Origin: Phymorhynchus buccinoides
Taxonomy: Eukaryota; Mollusca; Gastropoda; Neogastropoda; Raphitomidae
Assembly: GCA_017654935.2 (NCBI GenBank)
Contig: CM065710.1
Coordinates: 18,349,072 to 18,413,071, forward strand
DNA length: 64,000 nt
Direction: 5' to 3'
Part shown: piece after piece, positions 56,261 through 64,000 of the stretch
Numbering within the stretch: the stretch's first letter is position 1
Layout of the letters: every line of letters begins with the position of its first letter
Notes under the pieces: generated by a model
Told to the model about the DNA's origin: nothing
What the model saw: only the letters and a program-made list of their open reading frames with translations
The model's database searches: none
Position numbers and translations under genes: made by a program

Positions 56261-58139
56261 TTCAGCTTAAGATGTCGTCTTAATAAGGCCGTGCTTATGT
56301 TTAAGATAATGAATAACCTGGCGCCTCCCTATCTCTGTGAACAATTCCAAATCAGTAATGCTCGTAATAAAAGTCTAATATTCATTCGTCTTCCAAGAAC
56401 AGATCTTTTCATGTCATCCCTAACATATTCAGGAGCAAAACTATCGAATGAGATGCCTGCATATATTAAAAACAAGAGCAACTTGGCGTCTTTAAAAAAA
56501 ATCATACAATAAATATTTAGTAGAATGTTTATAAATCACCTATATGTACGCCATGTTGTTTCCTCCGCATAATGTAAAAATGATTCCCTTCCAATATATA
56601 AATCACTTGCATCTAATTATTTTATGTTTAAACGCGGGAGGACAAATTATTTCATTCTATGCGTTTCAATTCTGATATTTTCTTTCCCTATTCATTGGTA
56701 ATTATTATTACCCTATTGAATGTCATGTTATGAGATAACATGTGGATAAAAATGTGTGTGTGTGTGTGTGCCTGTGCATGTGCATGTGTGTGTGTGTGTG
56801 CATGTGTGTGCGTGTGTGCGTGCGTGTGTGCGTGCGTGCGTGTGCGTGCATGCGTGTGTGTGTGTGTGCGCGTGTGTGTGTGTGTTTGTGTGTGCATTTT
56901 TTTTAAAAATCATTTTTTTTTCTTGCATGTTTCTGATTTCTTTAGTCTGTTTTGATTGTAGTTTATTTGTGTGGTTGTTTATCGTTTAATTGTTGTTTGC
57001 TTGCTTGCTTTGTCCGAGGACCTGATGAAAAAAAGCCATATTTTGTGCTTATTTAGTTATCCTCAATAAACATTCGAGTTTCAAAACATTCAAGTTTCTT
57101 TCTCTCTCTCTATCTCTCTCTCTCTCTCTCTCCCTCTTTCTTTCTTTTTCTCTCTCTCTCTGTTTTTACAAATTCTTGTTTAAAGTGAACTTTATTATTT
57201 AAACTGTAGATAAAAGAGAGATCGTGCATATATTTTGTTAAACAAAATTTTGTTGATTACACTGCGTGATGGCGCTGCGGTAGAATAGGCAATAGAGTTG
57301 ATAGCTTGGGCACGAAACACGTGACTATTCGCCACAAATTTCTTCATGAAACTTATTATGACAAACTAACATTACATTGGCTGCTACTAGGTTTGTACCC
57401 ACTCTACCGCAGCACCTTCGCATGGCAGAAACAGCAAATTAAGGCAACCATTTCCGCCCACAATCTTCATTTGCAATTCATTACATACAATTGAGAACTG
57501 TCCGGTCATTGGCTGCAATTAAATTTGTATCTGTTTTACTGCAGCGCCCTCACACAGAGGAAAAGGCGAGCTAAGTCGACAATTGAGCCCACACTCTCAT
57601 TACTTAGTGGAAAAAAATGAATCGGGGAAAAAAATATAGATAGCATCATGAAAATGTGATAATTTATTGCAGGCATGAAATCTATTATTAGGCATAATGT
57701 CTAAAGGCATAATGTCCAGTAGGCGAAGTGTCTGTGGGTGAAATGTCCGCAGATAAACTGTGTGTGTGTGTATGTGGGTGTGGGTGTGTGTGTGTGTGTG
57801 CATGCACATGCGTGTGCATGCATGAATTGATTCAAGGGCCATTCTGAAAGTTAGAGGTTGTACACTATATGCTTTTACAGCTAGTTTTGTTTTGTGCACA
57901 GGGAAATATACTATGTATAAACCCAATCACCTTTTTGGACCTCAAACCATATGAGGAAGGGGTGGGATGGGTTTATATTTAGTATTTTACGTTAGCTTTG
58001 AGTTTGAAAAACGTCCTCCGATAAGATAAAAAATATCATCAAAACTTTACTATATCCGAACATCGTTTATAAGAAAAAAACTGTTATAGTAAAGGAAAAT
58101 CCTTGCTCCCCTGGACTTTACTATAAGCGGGGTATGCTG
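55680..58139. mobile_element. Element with Tigger/pogo-like termini (right arm)
   Basis: Mirror of 29328-31811, with the same nested LINE fragment (56275-56515, +), (CT)n 56109-56262, (TG)n 56752-56895, and the ~135-bp CTGCGG repeat at about 57245-57550. Confidence 0.5.
56275..56515 (+). pseudogene. LINE C-terminal tail fragment (right arm)
   Basis: Mirror of 30965-31205: KAVLMFKIMNNLAPPYLCEQ through LASLKKIIQ and stop, with two or three residue differences. Confidence 0.8.
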
Positions 58140-58242
58140 TAGTAGTAGTAGAAACAATAGTAGTAGTCACAGCAGCAGCAACAGCAAGTGGCAGAGGCAA
58201 CAGCAATCGCAGTAATATCGATTCGTTGTTGTTTTTTCTCAG

Positions 58243-58473
58243 AAAACCGGGCATTTGGCAGAGACTGCGAAAGCACTGTGAACGATGAAACTCCTTGCTG
58301 TGGGGCGACCAACGGGCGAACATATTCAAATCAAACCAAGTTCCACGCGAACGACCAGTTGGTGTGCTGGTACAGTGGCGATAGTGGTTACGTCGGTGGG
58401 CCCTGGATTTCTTTGGATCTTGGGTCCACCTATTCCGTCAACAATGTTCATCTGTTTGTTCCGGAAAACGAAG
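58243..58473 (+). CDS. Exon E (right arm): F-type-lectin/discoidin-like domain exon
   Basis: Mirror of 28994-29224, 231 nt, phase 1-1, acceptor TTTTTTCTCAG, donor GAAG|GTATAG, no disabling change. This is the best-supported protein-coding exon in the window because it combines splice sites, an open frame and a recognisable fold signature. Confidence 0.7.
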
Positions 58474-58559
58474 GTATAGTGGTTTTGATACTAATTTCTC
58501 AAACACATTTTTCTCTCTCCTGGATTCGTGAGAGTGAACTGTATTTTAAGGGACTACTA

Positions 58560-59427
58560 GGGGGAAAGTAGTCTTGATTGGAACGGGTAAGAACGTCTGA
58601 AACAATAAGATATAGCGCATCCCAACCATGCTTGCAGTGTAGCCTGAGAGGCATTTATTCATCTGACAATAGAAAAGTTGAATGCAACTGAAACTTTTAT
58701 TATGATTTTTTTCTCTTTTTTACAAAATGTTCCAATTTACAAGACACGGGTGGGTTGATTGGAACGTGATAAATCACAGGGTATAAATTGGAACAGATAA
58801 AACGGGTGGGTAGATTGGAACGTGATATATCACAGGGTATAAATTGGAACAGATACAACAAAACTTTTGAAACACTTGAGTCTTTTAAAGTGTTTTAAGG
58901 AAACGTAAACCAACTCTCAAATAAAACAACAATGATAAAGATAAGTGTGTAGGCCTTTTTATCTTGGTAAAACAAAAGAAAGGAGACTCTTTATCCTAGT
59001 CGGCTTAAACGGAACATGTGTTCCATTTTGCACCACCCTTTTTGTTCCAATCTAAACTAATCGTAGTCATAGAGAACCATGACATCGTACAGGCAAAGCA
59101 TACCACACAGCAGCTTATGTTCAAAGTGTATGAGTAATTTAGTCCTTGAGCTGTCGTATGCGGGTAAGTTTGCACTGACTGCATCAATTAATCTTGTACA
59201 TGTATATGGCATAATTGCATTACTGTATTAATTAGAGGCTTGGCATGAGAAATGTTTGTGAACTTAACGTTTTGGCGCGCCTTTACTTTCCGCCATCTTG
59301 GCTTGCATGGTAACCTCCCTTACCAAAATGAATTGTTACATAGTTAAATCGATCGTCTATGCACACAAATCTCGGAGAAAATGTATTGTTCCAATCTACA
59401 CTCCGTTCCAATCAAGACTACTTTCCC

Positions 59428-59428
<1 letters not shown>
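58560..59428. mobile_element. MITE-like DNA element with 30-bp TIRs (right arm)
   Basis: Mirror of 28039-28907. Confidence 0.75.
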
Positions 59429-59497
<69 letters not shown>

Positions 59498-59690
59498 AAT
59501 ACTACATTCGCTTCGCTGTCAATGCAATGCGATTGTGACAGTGCGAGTCATGATTCACATCAAATTCATGCATGCGGTCTACTTGAGTACATAGAGCGAA
59601 AATAGAAGAGTATTATTTTAAAGCGGAAGTATTTTATATTTCACGTGAATCATGACTCGCATTGTCACAGTTGCATCGCATTGACAGCGA
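59429..59690. repeat. (CTA)n and inverted repeat (right arm)
   Basis: (CTA)n about 59429-59498, then the ~49-bp-arm hairpin at about 59509-59688; mirrors 27779-28038. Confidence 0.8.
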
Positions 59691-61384
59691 ATCATGTGTC
59701 ATATAACATGTTGTTTCTGTGTGTTCACGTGAACTACCGAAGATATTTTGACAAAAATTGGCCTTGTGACAAAGTGACATTTAAAGACTTTTCCTTGTTG
59801 ATCATGAAGGTAATCTGTATAGGCATTATTCATCAGGGACATTTCTGTAAGGTCACAAAACGTTTATGAGAAATACTTATATTAACAACGTTCTATCTAT
59901 ATCAAGGCAAGGAACAGTAAATATCTAACAACTTATTTTACCAGAGATCCTGAGAGCTGATATATTCATTTCGTACCCTATGGGCTTAATAGGATTGGGT
60001 TGGATCTTGCCAAGATCGTAACACCTTGACATAGTTAAAAAAAAACCTAACTCATGAGACGCACATAAACACAAGACACACGTTGAAGAGAACAAATAAA
60101 TTTATTTACAAAATGTATATCTGTAATATATTGCGCTAAGGATCCGAGGAGGGACCCCTAAAAACTTGAGTACCGCGTAAATGTCGGACTTTCGCTTGCG
60201 ATGCGGGTCAAGATACGTGCTTCGTCTATTTATTCCGTTATGTCGGATTAAAAATTTTGCTTTTGAAAGTTGATTTTGAAGGCAAAATGTTTTTCACGTG
60301 TCAATTGGCATTATTTTGAAGCTGTGTCATCTGGTCTGACTGACTGCTTTCCCTTCTTCCTCTTATAATGACATTTTTACATCGAATTTCGACGAAGCCT
60401 TAACGGTTTTTAATATCTCGATAGGTAGAACGCGGCGTCGGGGTGGGGGGGGGTGGGGGGGTTGTGTCTTTTTATCATTATTTTCATTATATATATATTT
60501 TTTTAAGAGGAGCAGAGTGGGCGGAAGGGGGGGGGGGGGGGCGCAACCCAGGGAGGGGGAAAGATGGGGGTGGGGGAACACCAGGAGGGGGGGGAAGCAG
60601 GATAGGGGATACCCTAGGAAGGAGAAGAGGGAGGAGAGTACAGCTTTTGCTAACCATATTTGTTTTGAAAGGTGCATAACGGAGAATAACGAATCTGCGC
60701 TCATGAATTGATAGGAAACCAAGCAAGCAATGATGATGTGTGTGCTGTCTACTACAGTGCGTGTACGCGCGTGCGCGCGTGTGAGTGAGTGTGTGTGTGT
60801 GTGTGTGTGTTTAGCATACTATAAAGTAAAATAAATGCTCCTCCCACTTTTCACAACATTTAGGCCCCTACTTTTCTCAAAGTCACAAAACCCAAGTCTG
60901 TGCGAGCTTACTATTGCTGTCATGACCTCTGGAGCTGAGCACGGGGTTTAGCTATATTCAATAATGTACTGTCATCTAACTAGTTCTTCTTCTTCTTCGA
61001 TTGCTCAGACAGGTTCCTTTCAATTATGAACGCAGATGCTTCATGCTGCCGTGCAGAGCACGGGTTTATCTAGTATATATAAAATAGAGAAAAACAAAGG
61101 TGGAATAAATATGCTTATCTACTAGTAGCCACTTCCTCCGAGAGAAAATACAACTATCTCTCCATATGTGTTTAATCACCAATCCAGCAAAGGGAAACAA
61201 CTCCGTACCAACAGCGGGATAAATCTTTCTTCAACTAAATTATAGTGCGCTCTTTTGGGTTTTTTACTCGTCAAAAATTTTACATACCAGGAAAAATTAT
61301 TAATCCTCAAAGGAAAAGTAATTAGGTGGCTGTTGTGTCACCCTATGGATAAGCAGCGGTGACATCTGTTGGAAACAAAAACAG
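59691..61384. other. No gene; G runs and (TG)n (right arm)
   Basis: Mirror of 26076-27778. Homopolymer runs near 60440 and 60528 differ in length and composition from the left arm, as expected for hard-to-sequence tracts. Confidence 0.5.
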
Positions 61385-64000
61385 GCAAGGCAAGGCAAAT
61401 GTTTTATTTCATACCCACTTACGGCACAGAAATATAAAACAAAGTACACACATAGTTAAACAATCGAACATCAAAACAGAGTGATGTCTATATTATGAAC
61501 AAGTAAATAACTAGGACAAATATACTTATACCATATTACAAAAACAAAGCATGTTACATTTTGTCCATACAAATCATCGAAAAGAACTGTTTATAACTGT
61601 AACAAAGTGCTTAAGTTTAATCAAAAGTTTCTTATTTTTTGAGGAAAACAAAGCATTAAATTTATACGCATTTGGTCGCACAAAAAAAGTACTGTGGAAG
61701 ATATATATTTCTTTCAGTATGTGTCCTCTCGAGACTAGATTATTGCAACTCTCTTCTTGCTGGCCTTCCAAAATACCTTCTCAACAAACTCCAAAGAATC
61801 CAAAATAATGCTGCACGACTAATCCTTAGGTCCTCCAAGTTTGAACATGTTTCTCCCCTTCTGCACTCTCTGCACTGGTTGCCAATCTCCAACAGGATCA
61901 ACTACAAGCTTTCTGCTCTTAGCTTTGCTGTCATTTCTGGCTCTGGTCCTACTTACCTGTCTGATCTACTTCATACTTACATTCCATCTCGTCAGCTTCG
62001 TTCTTCTTCTGATTCTCGTATTCTACAGCCTCCCTCAATTAAAACGAAAACTTATGGCGAGAGATCCTTTTCTTTTTAGGCCCCAGCTACTTGGAACAAC
62101 CTCCCTCTGTCTCTCAGACATTCCAACTCCTGTCAGTTTTCAAAACCAACCTGAAAACCCATCTATTCTCTGAACACTACTGTCCACCATGATCGGATTG
62201 TGAGAATGAAAGCGTGTGCGGATGAGGAATGGCATGGGAAAGGTGGGAGACAGAAAGAGTGTGTGTGCATGTGCGCGCTGGCATGTGCTTATGCATGTGT
62301 GTGGGGATGTGTGTGTGTCTGTGTGTATGTATGTATGTACGAACGTACGTACGTATGTATGTATGCATGTTCTGTATGTATGTGTGCATGCGCATGTAAA
62401 TGATATGCTATGTTCGTCAGTGTGTGTGCTTGTGTGCGTGCGAGCATGGGTATTGATGTGATTTGGTTAAATGTATTTTTTGTAAAGCACCAGGGATCAA
62501 CACCAAATGATGGTTTAGACATTCTATAGTTCATATATAATTCATCATTATCAACATGCATGTACCAGGTTTGTAAGAAGCTATCTTTAAGACATCTCTT
62601 CACCTTTTCTTTGAACCATAACAGGTGTACATCAAGCAAATTTGTATTCAACCAAACACTACTTAAACCAATGTCGAACGTATGAATGTATTTGATATAT
62701 TTATTTTCATGTACATTTAATTCATACATTCTCCAAAGGGTGTTATACACAACTAGCGCTTCGTGCATCAACTCCGCCTCCTTACAGCTAAACACTCCCC
62801 TTCGCTGCTTCGACTCAGCACTTCGCGCTTCGAGTTCTTGTGCTTCGACTTCTTGCGCTTTGGGCTTCGACTTTCGACTCCGCTCCCTTGCGCTTCACGG
62901 TGCTCCGACTCAGCACTTTGCGCTTCGAGTTCTTGCGCTTCGCGCACGGTTCGACTGCTTGCGCTTCGCGCTTCGGGCTTTGACCCCTTGGCGGAGTTTT
63001 CCGAAAAGTAAGGACGGCATGACCTTTGGAGGGTGCCAAGGATGCTTGATGTCCAAATTTGGTGTCGATCGGTTGAGAACTGTGGCCGTGCATAAGGGAC
63101 ACACGCACCCACACACATACAGATTTCGAAAATATGTATAAGATAAATGATAGCTTTTCACTTCCACTGTGATGGTGTGTCACTAGGTTAAACCAAAATC
63201 ACAATATTCTGGATTTAACAGTGACTGATACGGGATATTTTCCTGTCTCTCCAAATATCATGAAAGAAGGAGTGGATTGTCGCACTTTCAAAACCAACTT
63301 ATAAAATTTTAGTTGCAGTCTTTGAATAATATCATTCATGCCAAACCCCCAAATTTCACATCCGTATGTAAGAATTGGAAGTACAGTTTTATCAAAGAGG
63401 TCAATCATTAGGTCTGCAGGAAGTTTCAATAACTTAGCTTTTGTTAACAGAGCAAACATTGCTCGAGAAGCTCGATCAAACAGGTCACGTTGTGCAACAT
63501 GAAATCGGTTATTATAGTTAAGCTTTAATCCTAAGTACAAGAAATCATGAACTACCTCTATCTTTTCTGTTCCTATAAAGAAGTCAGGAAAACGTCTAAC
63601 CTTACCCTTAGAAAAAATAACAATTTTACATTTCTTAGCATTTAATTTCAATTTCCATTTTTCACAATACTGTTTGATGCCATCAAGCTGGAGTTTCATA
63701 AAACAAAATGACAGTGTCGTCTGCATTCAGTAATAAAAACAATTTCAACAAAATGTCTACATCAGATTCACTGATGCCTGCTTCATTTGCTTCCCTTGCA
63801 ACAGTAACAAGCCCAGTCATATCACCAGACAAAAAAACTCTTTCATATAATTCAAAAACATGGCAAACATTACAGGTGACAAATTCTTTCCTCATCTCAC
63901 ACCGACATCTAACAAAATATAATCAGAAAATTCCCCATTGACAGCTACACATGACTTAATGTGAGAGTACATATTTTGTATTACTCTTAAAAGTTTGCCG
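61385..64000 (-). mobile_element. LINE A with nested inserts (right arm, truncated by window)
   Basis: Mirror of 23460-26075: 3' end at about 61385, terminal coding block to 61670, antisense CR1/L2-like insert, microsatellite 62205-62450, post-RT block 62470-62755, GAAGCGC-type insert 62756-63144, and RT core 63144-64000. The window ends inside the RT. Confidence 0.9.
61672..62185 (+). pseudogene. CR1/L2-like LINE 3' fragment (right arm)
   Basis: Mirror of 25255-25790, but here LILRSSKFEHVSPLLHSLHW is in one frame with the rest, so the left-arm frameshift is arm-specific. Confidence 0.88.

Noticed and set aside
57024..57090. CTGATGA near 57024 as a further hammerhead
   Set aside because: No stem II or GAAA follows at the right spacing.

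Overview
This is a repeat-dominated nuclear window from an animal, most probably a marine mollusc or another lophotrochozoan. That is an inference from three things: dense CR1/L2-like, I-like and jockey-like LINE debris, Penelope-like and Ty3/Gypsy remnants, and TTAGGG-type repeats, all set among extremely abundant CA, GA and TA microsatellites. I see no bacterial gene organisation, no rRNA and no CRISPR. Nearly every long open frame is a dead transposon or a translated microsatellite.

Layout. 1-1675: a 184-bp satellite array running in from the left edge. 1.7-8.2 kb: low-information DNA with a Tc1/mariner-type element (4687-5920), tRNA-derived repeats and a dispersed ~350-bp repeat. 8.2-15.3 kb: a Penelope-like (PLE) neighbourhood. 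It has a broken reverse transcriptase/GIY-YIG gene (11465-12914) and many terminal-repeat fragments in both orientations. Several of these carry recognisable hammerhead ribozymes (9430-9514, 12889-12973, 14861-14905, probably 13586-13632). 16.1-17.1 kb: palindromic repeats whose ends are telomere-like. 17.1-19.9 kb: a LINE reverse transcriptase remnant and a truncated Ty3/Gypsy element. 21.5-26.1 kb: a LINE ('LINE A') split by nested insertions, one with a clear 13-bp target-site duplication.

From about 23460 to 41877 the sequence recurs in reverse complement at 45417-64000, on the other side of a run of exactly 500 N (44917-45416). The window is therefore a giant palindrome of about 18.5 kb per arm, with a 3 kb one-sided segment and a gap at its centre, and it continues past the right edge. 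Two allelic contigs joined head-to-head by scaffolding is the simplest explanation. A true palindrome is the alternative.

The only plausible host gene lies inside the palindrome, on the minus strand of the left arm and the plus strand of the right arm. Short exons with good splice sites occur in the order A (54 nt), B (42 nt), C (66 nt), D (180 nt, possibly Ig-like) and E (231 nt, F-type-lectin/discoidin-like). A, B, C and E can all be read as symmetric phase 1-1 exons, which is typical of extracellular mosaic proteins. Upstream of exon A, on the left contig only, is a 48-bp minisatellite (about 43195-44916). In one minus-strand frame it encodes a 16-residue repeat, and most recurring unit-to-unit differences in that frame are synonymous, so it may be a coding repeat exon of the same or a neighbouring gene. 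The array runs into the gap.
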